From: Ipomoea triloba
Lineage: Eukaryota > Streptophyta > Magnoliopsida > Solanales > Convolvulaceae
NCBI RefSeq assembly: GCF_003576645.1
Contig: NC_044921.1
Coordinates: 25,975,203 to 26,039,202, forward strand
Direction: 5' to 3'
DNA: 64,000 nucleotides
Shown here: positions 36,532 through 46,331 of the stretch, piece by piece
Layout of the letters: every line of letters begins with the position of its first letter
Position numbering within the stretch: the stretch's first letter is position 1
Position numbers and translations under genes: made by a program
The notes under the pieces: generated by a model
Database searches by the model: none
The model's input: only the letters and a program-made list of their open reading frames with translations
Told to the model about the DNA's origin: nothing

Positions 36532-39000
36532 ATGTACGACCCGCAGCACTTGGTTGATTTGCACGACGCCGCCGCCGACAGGTTCTGCGGCGACGGGGCC
36601 GACCCACGTTCTTGGCTTTCCGGCGACGACCACCACTCCTCGCCGCCGGATTCGTCTGCTCTCCGCCGCACAAATTCCTCGCTCTCCGCCGCTTCTGCGG
36701 CGGCGGCGGCGGCGGCCAATGTCGACCCGAGGCTCGTCACCGACATACTGGAGATATTCCCTCTCGTTCTCTCCCTCATGGTAAGTGTTCTGTGTTTTTT
36801 GTTTTATTCATTTCCAGCAATTTTTAAGTAATTGATGAATCGATCTTTAGCTCCTTACAGAGTTAAAGCTATTGAAATGATGGAAAGTTTGAATTTTTAT
36901 TGTGAATCAATCTGATTCGCGGATTTTGAGTGCTTCTGTGAGCTTTGGGGGGTGCTTTTTTGAATCTTTGCTTGTGAATTTTGCAGGATCGGAAGCCGAA
37001 TGCTTCGTTTACTCGCAGGGGGTCAGTGAACTACACAAAGACACCTTCTAGAGAATCTTTGTATAACAAGGTTTGTTTCTAATTTCAGGTCTGAATGCTG
37101 GAATTCATGTTTTATTTTGCTCAAAATCTTCACTATGAGTTTAGAATTCTTCTGTTCCTGCTTTAGTTTCAGTCTTAGTGAGCAATGTGCTTTATATCAT
37201 CTCTCTGTGTTTGGCATTTCGGCTAAATGAACTGAAAATATACACTGCTGTAGTGTTTATAGTTATAGGCAAATTAGATCATGTTTGAGAGTTGAGATCA
37301 GTGTTGTTTTTTGAGAAATTTGTCTTTTTTCTTTGTGAGTGGACATAAGTACATAATACTCAATCTATGGCTGTTCTTTAATGTAAAGATACAAAATTTG
37401 TTTTGCATAAACGTAGCGAAGTTACACATTGGGCCATGGGATTGGCTTCTTGCACATGTCCATCTGGTTGTGGGAATGCCAGAAATGTGTTGATCAAATC
37501 CTGTAATTAGAAAGTTGGGCTATTCTCTGAGTTCTTCGAAGACCTTCTGAAACTAGAATCAATTTTTGGGCAAATGTCTTAGATGCTTTCAATGTCAACA
37601 AGGTTTTGGTTGCTTGGTCTTCTTTGGAGTTTGGATGACAAATCTTTTTCACGCTTTTGAGTTTGCAAAGTTTGCTTCTTTTTCTTCCTGTGATTTTGGG
37701 GTGCGGTTTATTTCTTTTATCTGTACTAATGCTCACAATCCCTGTAGAACGCTGAAGCAAATGGAAGGAATGCAAGTCAATCAATTCCCACGAAAAGGCA
37801 GAGGTACCAAAATAAAAACGTTGGCTCTAATCTTGATGGATGTTCTGACAGCTTGTCAGGCTTGTCCTCGAGATCTTCACTATCAGAGAAGGAACGAGAA
37901 GAACTCACCGCTTTAAGGGAGCAGGTAGAGGATTTGCAGAGAAAATTGTTGGAGAAAGATGAACTATTGAAAGAAGTTGAGAATTCAAAGAACGAGATGG
38001 CTTCCCTTCATTCCAAACTAGATGAAATGCAAAAGGAATTTGCTGAAAAGGACTCTTTACTCAGATCTACTCAAATGCAGCTCTCCGATGCAAAGGTGCG
38101 TACATTTCCAAATGCGTGTATACTCGAGATATTAAAGTACCAACACTTAAGCTGTGCATCTATCTCGCATTAGATTTAGTTGATTACCCACATGTATAGA
38201 AATGGAAACTCAATTAACATTTAAAGAAATGGTGCACATCTTATAGTCTGTCCATTGGAAGAGTTATCACTACATTGTGAATCAGAAGTCTTGGATACAC
38301 CACACATTTTAAATTTATTGTTGGATCTAAACGACTATTTTGCATCAGATAAAGCTAGCTGATAAGCAAGCTGCCGTGGAGAAATTAGAATGGGAGGCAA
38401 CAACTTCCGCCAAGAAGGTGGAGAAGCTCCAGGAAGATCTAGAAGTAATGCAGGGAGAATTTTCGTTATTTATGAAGTTCGTAGGAGATTTGACAAAGAC
38501 TAATGTGACCCAGCCTGACGAAGAGTATTATGAAGATTATGACGTTTCTTATCCCTGGGATGACCACGCCACTGAGGTATGCTTTGCTAACATCGTTGCA
38601 TTTACTCCTTCTCCCAAAAGGTTGAATCCCCCCACACCCAGGCCCAACAAAGCATATGGGAGGATGTAAATTATGGTAACTCAACTGAACAGAGACTAAA
38701 CCTTTGCTAGGATATACTAGATATACTAGAGGTTACAAAGCGGTACATGTATGAATGATTCAATCTTATCTGCGAACAATTTGTTTTTGTTTTCTTGTGA
38801 GGGTTCTTGAAGTTCGTGATTACCATTCTCTTTGTAATTGGTTTGAGCAGGATGATCTCGACAAGATGCAAAGCTTGGAGGCAGCAAGGGAAGCTTATGT
38901 TGCTGCCTTGGCTACAGCTAAAGAAAGACGAGATGAATCATCCATTGCTGCAGCTGCCACTGCAAGAAAACATTTGGAATCACTAGTTCTTCTGGTCTGA
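36532..39000 (+). CDS. MPB2C-like microtubule-binding protein
   Basis: MPB2C is a plant microtubule-associated coiled-coil protein first found as a partner of a tobamovirus movement protein and later of KNOTTED1-type homeodomain proteins; it restrains their cell-to-cell traffic (family knowledge). Exons: 36532-36780, 36987-37070, 37748-38095, 38349-38576, 38851-39000; all introns are phase 0; 1059 nt, 352 aa, slightly longer than tobacco MPB2C because of an alanine/serine-rich stretch near residues 55-65. Recognisable blocks: MYDPQHLVDLHD start, DRKPNASFTRRGS, YTKTPSRESLY, a long coiled coil at about residues 158-266 (EREELTALREQVEDLQRKLL onward), YPWDDH and a C-terminal AAREAYVAALATAK helix. 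Intron 4 carries a SINE-like insertion. Confidence 0.92.
38612..38695 (-). repeat. SINE-like fragment, family C, in MPB2C intron 4
   Basis: The reverse complement contains ATTTACATCCTCCCATATG and GGGGGGATTCAACCTTTT, shared with copies at 60596-60705 and, more loosely, 53590-53800 and 59106-59285. Confidence 0.5.
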
Positions 39001-39252
39001 GAACGAGAACGAAGCAACTTACTGTAATTTCCTTTCCACAATCCACATATTGTGTGTTAAATCAGTTCTAGACAAGGGTTTCCTTAGATATTTAGTTGCT
39101 TATCCCTTGTAGGTTTTTTTATAAAAAAAATACTATAGTCTGTTTTGTTTTGGATGATGAAATCTTTGAAATGTACCCATGACAGAATCATTGTAACAAT
39201 GATGACCTGCACTTTGTATTATAACACTCATTTCCTATTAATGCTATGCCTT

Positions 39253-39658
39253 ACACTATTCTATTGAATCTTGTGAATTATGTTCTATATAGCAAATGAA
39301 AGTTTACATCATAAAGTAGAACTAGTCCTATGTGCTCCATTTTGAAGATGAACCATGCTTCCATAACCGGAACCCTTGGTTGTCATTACAAGTCACTCGG
39401 GATCTACAATACTGTAAAGTCGCCATGACAGGTCCCTCGTGATCTATTGAAACTTACACTATTCTATTGAAACTTGTGAATTATGTTCTATATTGCAAAT
39501 GAAAGTTTACATCATAAAGTAGAACTAGTCCTATGTGCTCCATTTTGAAGATGAACCATGCTTCCATAAACGGAATCCTTGGTCACCATTACAGGTTACT
39601 CGGGATCTACAATACTATAAAGTTGCCATAACAGGTCCCTCGGGATCTACACAAGCGT
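39253..39658. repeat. 203-bp tandem duplication
   Basis: 39253-39455 is repeated from 39456 with a few substitutions. Both units begin ACACTATTCTATTGAA and carry a copy of the 40-bp minisatellite unit at the end. Confidence 0.85.
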
Positions 39659-39856
39659 CGCCATTACAGGTCACTCGGGATCTACAATACTGTAAAGTCG
39701 CCATTACAGGTCACTCGGGATCTACAATACTGTAAAGTCGCCATTACAGGTAACTCGGGATCTACAATACTGTAAAGTCGCCATGACAGGTCCCTCGGGA
39801 TCTACACTAGCGTAAGGTCGCCATGACAGGTCACTCAGAATCTACAACAGTGTAAG
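39385..39856. repeat. 40-bp minisatellite
   Basis: Unit begins ATTACAGGTCACTCGGGATC and ends ACTGTAAAGTCGCC. One full and one partial copy lie at 39385-39455, and about seven copies run from 39588 to 39856, two of them degenerate or shortened. The last unit overlaps the final codons and stop of the minus-strand gene ending at 39835. Confidence 0.92.
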
Positions 39857-40544
39857 AAAAGGTGGCTCCAACCTCTGTGCTTCTTCAAGCATGTGCTATT
39901 ATCTTCTTGTCTGGGAATGTGAACTGGACTGCCCACCCATTCCAACCCTAATCTGCAATCAAATCAAAGGTATAGTATACAGAGAATCAAGAATTCATTG
40001 AACAGAATGTTGGAATGGAATCTGTTGGAGGAATAGAAAGACCTGTCAGGGAGAGAATAACAACCACCCACCAGTTAGGCGGGGAATAACTACTTACACT
40101 GGGAAGGCAAAAGACCCTTTGCTAGCAAATGATTGATTGCAGTCACTTGATGATTCATCAGAAGATGTGCAAATTGTCTCTCTAATCTCATCACTATCTC
40201 TCCATTTCTCTTTAGCCTGCAAACACATCCACAGGCTACTATACAATCAGGGAACCCACAGGAAGAAATTAAACTAAACAAATTAAAGCTTGTGTCACCT
40301 TTTCAAATGATATGATCATCTCTGCTTCATTTTCTGGGTAGATTTCTATGTCACTCCCAGAGCTCACCCCTCTTTTCCTGTCCTCCACCACACGAATATC
40401 CCCGCCGTCTGTAAAGCAGAAAACTATGTAATCTTCTGCTTCCAAATGCGGCCAACTCGTGTCATCTCCATCTGCATCTTCTGTCTCCTGCAACAACTTC
40501 CCATTGCTTTCTTTGCCTCCACCATTCATGGGACTGGGATTCAT
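39835..40544 (-). CDS. Small FAFP(I/V)L-motif protein, paralogue 2
   Basis: Function unknown. Exons on the minus strand: 40544-40299, 40216-40098, 39952-39835; 483 nt, 160 aa. It starts MNPSPMNGGGKES, has an acidic, aromatic block (WPHLEAEDYIVFCFTDGGDI), a serine-rich stretch, then GSFAFPVLGLEW, VGSPVHIPR and a C-terminus ending HLFLHCCRF; the paired cysteines next to aromatic residues could be a lipidation site (inference). The intron within FAFPV is phase 2 with a standard GTAAGT donor, at the same place as in the paralogue at 34348-35348. Without the last exon the protein would end at FAFPV, which is why that exon matters. The stop codon lies inside a minisatellite unit. Confidence 0.75.
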
Positions 40545-40618
40545 GTTCTTGGCAGAAAAAAACTGTGTCTAGTTCTTCCTCTGTCAAACAAAAACATCAT
40601 ATGAAGAATCATGGGAAA

Positions 40619-40835
40619 CAGGGCCGATTTTTTTGATTTGCGGGGCCGTGCTAGTAACTAAGTGAGACTCTATCAAAGTATAAATAAACTGCGAGGAAAA
40701 TACAAAAAACCTAATTTTGGGCCAATATAATCACAAATACATACACTAATTATTAGGCCAAGACTGGACTAGGAGCTCCAAAATTTTGGGGCCCTGTGCG
40801 GTTGCATATCTTGGACGCCCTAAAATCCGGCCCTG
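40619..40835. mobile_element. hAT-type MITE, copy 1
   Basis: Ends CAGGGCCGATTTT and, inverted, CAGGGCCGGATTTTAG. The flanking octamers ATGGGAAA and CTGGGAAG agree at 6 of 8 positions, the size expected of hAT target duplications. No ORF. A copy in opposite orientation lies at 62603-62839. Confidence 0.75.
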
Positions 40836-42057
40836 CTGGGAAGATTCATGAAAGATTGAAAAGGTTGGGGAGATGGTTACCTGGTGGAAAGCTACAGGCA
40901 TAAAGATAAAATTCCCAATCTTGAATCTGCCATGTTCTTGTAACTGTAAATGGAGAGCTGTGCATGTTTTTCTTCTTCTTATATATAATAATATACCCAG
41001 ACAAGGAATGTATGGCTTCTAGGATTAATTGTCATTGTGAGGAAATTAAGGTAATAAAGAGGGAATTCAGGATATTTAAATTTTGAAAAAGTGACAGGCA
41101 CATGAAGAAGAGATTTATTAGGAAAACTGTACCACTTAGAATTAACTGTCATTACTTGGTTTGTCGTACTAATGACATTCATGTTTGTAATTAACATATG
41201 TTATGTTTTTGAAATTCACGTGTTTTCAATTTAATTATTTACAAGCACATAATTTGTTTACCGAAGGTACATAATAACATAATTGTAAACACATAATTTT
41301 TGAATCAAGATTCACAACCATGCATGGTATAACAATTGATTGTCCACTTATAAAGATTCCGCTTTCCTTATTTCTCACAACCTTACTTATTTCTCAAACC
41401 TTACTTTTGCAACTTCCTGCCCTAATTACCTTTCAAATATTACTATATAAAATCTAATAATTGTTATGTTAAATAATATCTCAATAAATAAATGTGACAA
41501 CTTTCATATATAGGTATATATATTTTATAAGTGACAATACACTTATAGTTATTTTTTATTAGAACATCTTTATTTGGTCCTGGTATTATTGTCATCTTTA
41601 TTTGGTCCTAGTATTATTGTAGTATTATCATTTTTAATCCTCCATCAACAAAATCGTTGAAATACCTTTGGAGCAAATAAGCCCTATAACTTATTGGTGA
41701 CCTGTTATTGCAGATCAACTAGACTTCCGGCTAACTACGGCGAACCTCTGACTAAACTTCAGCGAGTAAAAAAACACCAAAAAAGTCGCATTCTGCCGGA
41801 GATGGTGACCCGCCTTCTCCAGCAGTGTCGCCATCTCTAGTCCATTCATCGAACTGGACTAAAATTGAAAATGTCACAATAACAGTATGATAAAAATGAA
41901 ATTCACTCTTTTTTTTTGAATGACGAAAGAAACCTGCTGCTACTACTGAAGAAGTATACACTCTTATAATCTTATATAATACGGAGTAGCTCATAAATAA
42001 CATAAAACTGAGAAAAACAAGAGGGCGTCGACAAGTTATCTAATACTCCTTATAATT
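40836..42057. other. Intergenic DNA, no gene seen
   Basis: Upstream DNA of the minus-strand FAFP gene, then AT-rich sequence. Near 41585 a short word (TATTTGGTCCTRGTATTATT) is tandemly repeated twice. The ORF at 41752-42003 has no recognisable domain. Confidence 0.5.
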
Positions 42058-42609
42058 TTAGTAATGTATAATGGTGACATTATAGCCAATCACCGCATCC
42101 ATTTCATCCATGGAATATGTCTTGGCCAAGCAATATCCTCGAGCGAGCCGGAACGCGCCGGTGCCTCCGACGACCGGCAGTTCCCGCGGGCCGTCCCTCA
42201 TCACCGGATTCCGCCCGGCCACGGTGATCGAGCTGCCGTTGTAGGGCCCACTCACGAAGGCATACGTAACCGTCATTTGAAGGGCGAACTCATCGCTTAG
42301 CGACGCGGCGGCGTAAAACCCTTGAGCACGTCCTACGAGGGTCGAGTTTAGCTCCGGCGTGGCGGTGAGGGGGTCGTCGAACACGTAGATTGATCCGAAG
42401 ATGGCCGCCAGAGGGTTGGAGCTCGAGGCGTTTGACGGCGGCGGGCCGGCCACCCTAACGGCGGTGGGATTGGGGCCGTTAACGATGTCGTGCATGTAGA
42501 ATTGGAGTGTGGAAACGGTGGCGTTTTGGGCATTTGTTGGGCTAGAGTAATAAGCTAGAATTGCCACAACAAGAAAACACAAATGCATATCTTTGCTTGT
42601 GCTCCCCAT
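42058..42609 (-). CDS. Dirigent protein
   Basis: Dirigent proteins are secreted beta-barrel proteins that steer stereoselective coupling of phenoxy radicals in lignan and related synthesis at the cell wall. The 183-aa intronless product has a signal peptide (hydrophobic CFLVVAILAYY, likely cleaved near residue 27), then TLQFYMHDIVNGPNPTAVRV, LVGRAQGFYAAAS, and the C-terminal GGTGAFRLARGYCLAKTYSM block typical of the family. Five or so N-glycosylation sequons are visible (NAT, NAS, NST, NGS, NVT). The ATG at 42609 (MGSTSKD) is preferred to ATGs 33 codons upstream, which fall in a TATA-containing tandem repeat. The DIR subfamily cannot be fixed by eye. Confidence 0.93.
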   Translation of the reverse strand: MGSTSKDMHLCFLVVAILAYYSSPTNAQNATVSTLQFYMHDIVNGPNPTAVRVAGPPPSNASSSNPLAAIFGSIYVFDDPLTATPELNSTLVGRAQGFYAAASLSDEFALQMTVTYAFVSGPYNGSSITVAGRNPVMRDGPRELPVVGGTGAFRLARGYCLAKTYSMDEMDAVIGYNVTIIHY

Positions 42610-42644
42610 CAGCCTAATTTTCACTTTAGTTGGTGAGATCTTAG

Positions 42645-42710
42645 AGTGTGTGTATGTATATATATATAGACACATGCAGTGTGTGTATGTATATATATAT
42701 AGACACATGC
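42645..42710 (-). promoter_or_regulatory. 33-bp tandem duplication with twin TATA boxes
   Basis: 42645-42677 and 42678-42710 are identical 33-bp units. On the minus strand each holds a CTATATATATATAC TATA-type element, placed 40 to 100 bases before the dirigent start codon. Confidence 0.75.
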
Positions 42711-42784
42711 ATATTTCATGACCTGTTACTTTTTTTTTTTTTTTTTTTTTAGTACTATTGACTCCTTTAAAATGCAGTATTTAT

Positions 42785-42907
42785 TTATAACTACTTTTTC
42801 AACCTACTGAAACACAAAGAGTCAATATCACTTTCACTGAGACTTGAGTTCACCTTTTATATGTGGGAGTTCATCCATTAGATGCCACTAGGTTACAAGA
42901 TCTTGGC
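42785..42907 (-). repeat. tRNA-derived SINE, family A
   Basis: The minus strand carries an A-box-like CTAGTGGCATCTAATGG head, a B-box-like GAACTCAAGTCTC, and the body shared with the copies at 25219 and 26797. Confidence 0.5.
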
Positions 42908-43340
42908 TAATCTATTAACATTAAAATTTTGTCGAAAGAGTCAAATCTAGTGTGCATTCAAGACATGAAGCACAATGCTTGGCTAAGAACTAGTCGAAGT
43001 CTAATGTGTGGTTAAGATTATATGGTATCAAGAAAGATTCAAATGAGTTGAAAAACAACATGCACCAATTCAAGTCAAGGCATTTTGTTGCATTCCATTG
43101 TTGTTTTTTTCAAACCATACGTATGAAAAGTCAACCAAGGAGTAAAAGAGCATACAACTAACTACCTTAAGTTGAAAGGGTGATCAAATACACCGTTTGA
43201 ATGAGTTCTAACTAGTACGATTTAGAAAATTTTACTGGCACATCAATAAGATCATAATTTACAAAATACAAAGTTATATTTGTGTGAGACCGTCCCACGG
43301 ATAGTCTCACGCACATTACATTAAAATAACCGGTTGTTCT

Positions 43341-44715
43341 TTATGCTAAAAGCCAGAAATTCTTATGGAGCTTAGTGGTGATGAGATATCCTCCATACTT
43401 CCTGCTTTTCCTCCTCACTGCAACTGTCATACAGTCTGCATTTTGAATGCAGTAATTGGTGATCTCAGACTGCACTCTTTTCCTCCTCACAGCAACTGTC
43501 ACCATTGATCTTTTCCTCTTCCCCAACACCAGCAGATTCACCCTGTGTTGCTTAGCTGCTTCAACAATTTCTGCCCCTTTCTCCTTTCCTTCTTGCACCA
43601 CTCTCTCTACTTGCACCTATTGCACAAAATATATGAGGTGAGACTCCGAGGACTCAAACTTTTTTTGAGTGACAGAAGAAAACCTGTAGTCATTACTCGT
43701 TTGCATTTAATAACTCTCATCACCTTGTGATTTAAGCCAACAAAAAGTCACAACGAGGTAAATCAACACTAGATAAGTTATCCATAGCTAACCCTAAACT
43801 CAAATTAAGAAAATCAGTTCGTTCTTGCTGGAAGTTGAACTTGTAACATGCCTTGTGGACATTTAATAGACAGGAGATCAGAGTTAAATGCAACTCAATC
43901 ACATAAGAGAGCTGTCGAAACGGGTTCAACTCGTCGGGCTGGCCATCAACCTGCCCAACACAGATTGGGCCACAACTCTGGTTAAAAGAATGGGCCATCC
44001 AGCCCATTTCTAGATGAACTTGAGACGGGATAGCCCAGTTAAGAGTTGACCCGTTTTTGACAGCTCTAATTGTTTGTCCTATCACTTACCCCGGGTCGCA
44101 TTGCTTGACACATACTTTCCATTCTGCAAAGAATTTCATGGTTAGACCTTTGATTGAGTACACTGTGGGAGTTTCCACCTGCAACATCGGAACAACGTGA
44201 TTGAGTACACCATAGGACAATACGATGATGTTTAACCTTAATTCATGCTAATTGCGATAGGAACAAGACTAATAATAAACAAAACCTTGTTTACATGGAT
44301 TGGTTACACGCAGAAGAACAACAGTATCCTGGCTCTGAACAGCGTGGGAAAGTGCCCATTGCAGAGCTCCTTTAGCTTCAAAACTCCGATTAACCACAAC
44401 CATCACTCTATTACCGCCATATCCACTCTCTCCCTGCTTCATTTCATCGCCATTGAAGCTCATTTCTTCACTGTTCTTGCTGGAAAACTCAGACTTCTCG
44501 TCAGCAGGCTTCATGATAAGGTTGCCGGATTTCTTGTTTGGTTTAACCGGCGGCCGCGGCCTGACACGACACGAAGCACAACTCAAGAAGAATCCCAGCA
44601 TTATCTCCGCCTTTCTCGCGCACAAATGATGTTTTCTGGGAAAGATGAGATCGAGGTTGTGGAAAGCATTATTATAATCTGTGGGTTTTCTTTGTTTTCT
44701 TGACGTGCTTGCCAT
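43341..44715 (-). CDS. Universal-stress-protein-like (USP) domain protein
   Basis: Member of the plant adenine-nucleotide alpha-hydrolase-like/USP superfamily; the biochemical role is unknown. Exons on the minus strand: 44715-44286, 44178-44090, 43616-43341; 795 nt, 264 aa. After a low-complexity N-terminus with a Cys-rich FFLSCASC, the first USP strand-helix unit is NRVMVVVNRSFEAKGALQWA. Exon 3 encodes VERVVQEGKEKGAEIVEAA, LLVLGKRKRSM and the strongly conserved end CIQNADCMTVAVRRKSRK...LITTKLHKNFWLLA. The segment expected between KRSM and YCIQNA in homologues (a TWRLLMxW-type block, from memory) is replaced by VTVAVRRK, a near copy of the sequence 24 codons downstream. The frame remains open. 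USP nucleotide binding through this region may be altered. Confidence 0.85.
43405..43501 (-). repeat. 25-bp coding repeat inside the USP gene
   Basis: 43405-43429 and 43477-43501 agree at 24 of 25 positions and lie in the same reading frame, each encoding TVAVRRK. Confidence 0.9.
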
Positions 44716-46331
44716 GAATTGAATTGAATTGAAGGTGGAGGCGTTTGTTGAATTAAATGTGTTTTAATTATTGGTCAGCCATGGAGTATTAATAATTGGA
44801 TGGAGGAAAAGTCTTTGTTTCTTGGTCCTATTTTATTATTGACATCTTAATGTGGATAAGCTACCATATTTATTATTTTTGTTCATATTTTTCGATTTCT
44901 TCAAGTTATATCTATACATTTCTGCGTATTAAACCTCTACTTTTATTGCTGAAAGTAATTTTTTTTTGTCAGGCTACGAGTTGTTCTGAATAGACCCTAA
45001 TGGTATGAGACACCTTTAAGCCTGGATCATACTTAAATTAATTCCCGTTTACACCAGACTGGTCCAATTAAGGAGTAAAGTGCTAGTCAAATTTGCTGTA
45101 AGTACAGTGTGGATGAGAGTTGTATCGACAAGGATTATTTGGACATGGGTAGCAAGTATGCGTACCGCAGACACAAAAGTAAATGTCCAAGCTGTGCATT
45201 TCGTACACATATATAACATCGAAGAATCGAATCTGATTATGGCCCATTAGAGACACTATAATATGGATACCAATAATTTTGTAAATTGGACAAAAAGCAT
45301 GTACGTGTAAAGAGATATATATTTGTATTTTTTTTTAAATTTATAAATAAGGTAGGATTAAGTGATCAACAACAACTCCTAAGTGCCTATGTAAAACTAT
45401 ACCACAAGAAACTAATACAAAATACACTCGTTCTTGAGCTGCAGTTTTACCTAGTGCATATGTTTTTAGTGCATTTTAAATATCATATGATAGACTTTGT
45501 AATTTTGTGTGATGCATATATATTTGCATCCAAACGTGCATGATCACTTGATCGATATGGATCCGTTTTTTGTATAACCTAGTTTTTGTTTTTGTTTTTT
45601 TAGTTTGACCACAAGTTTTCTCGATCAGTTAGTCAATTGAGACAATACATCGAGAGTAATTATATTTGTACCGGATTATAAGAGCTCAAAAGCAACAAAC
45701 CACTCTTAATTTCACTAATGAATAAACTTGTTTATTTTATGTATTATTGGTTTGAAGTTTGATGCCATATTTGATTGACTTTTATCATTAGTCTTTATAT
45801 ATTTATTTATACATAGATCATATCAAATATTATGTAAAGAACAAAAAATGAAAAGACTGACCTAAAATCGTAGTGATATGGATGGAATATAATTATCATA
45901 TTTAAAGATCACGAGTTCATTTATTTTTAATATTTTTCTGATATACACTATACTTTGAAATAGTACCATCTTTGCAAGTTTCATTTATCACCCCAAAAAA
46001 ATAAAAAGATTATTTTAGCTAATAACCATTCACACATAATAAGTTTGATGATACACATACTAGCTATAACTTCATACAATTGCATAAAATATTAATAATA
46101 TGTCCCGAGGTACATTTATGTTCCAATATTTATTCATAATCATACATAAAATATCATATTCTTGTATATGTAACATCTTAATTATATCATGAAGACTTAC
46201 TAGATAGCCTCAGCAATAATTACAGCAGTAAAAGTAAAAACCAAAAATGACAACAAAACATACACAAATACACAATGTTAATATATATCTGATCTGCTGG
46301 TCTTATTCAAACATCTATTATTTATAGTTCT
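44716..46331. other. Intergenic DNA, no gene seen
   Basis: Promoter side of the USP gene, then AT-rich DNA. It contains a 5'-truncated SINE-like copy at 44959-45095. No coding sequence recognised. Confidence 0.6.
44959..45095 (-). repeat. SINE-like copy, family B, truncated head
   Basis: On the minus strand it ends GCCTGACAAAAAAAAA, an A-rich tail, and its body matches the longer copy at 46505-46719 (words CACCTTTAA, CCAATTAAGG and AAAGTGCT on the plus strand). Confidence 0.55.

Noticed and set aside
39385..39856. CRISPR array
   Set aside because: Eukaryotic tandem minisatellite with abutting units and no spacers.
42610..42708. 33-codon N-terminal extension of the dirigent protein
   Set aside because: Encoded by the TATA-containing tandem repeat and would bury the signal peptide.
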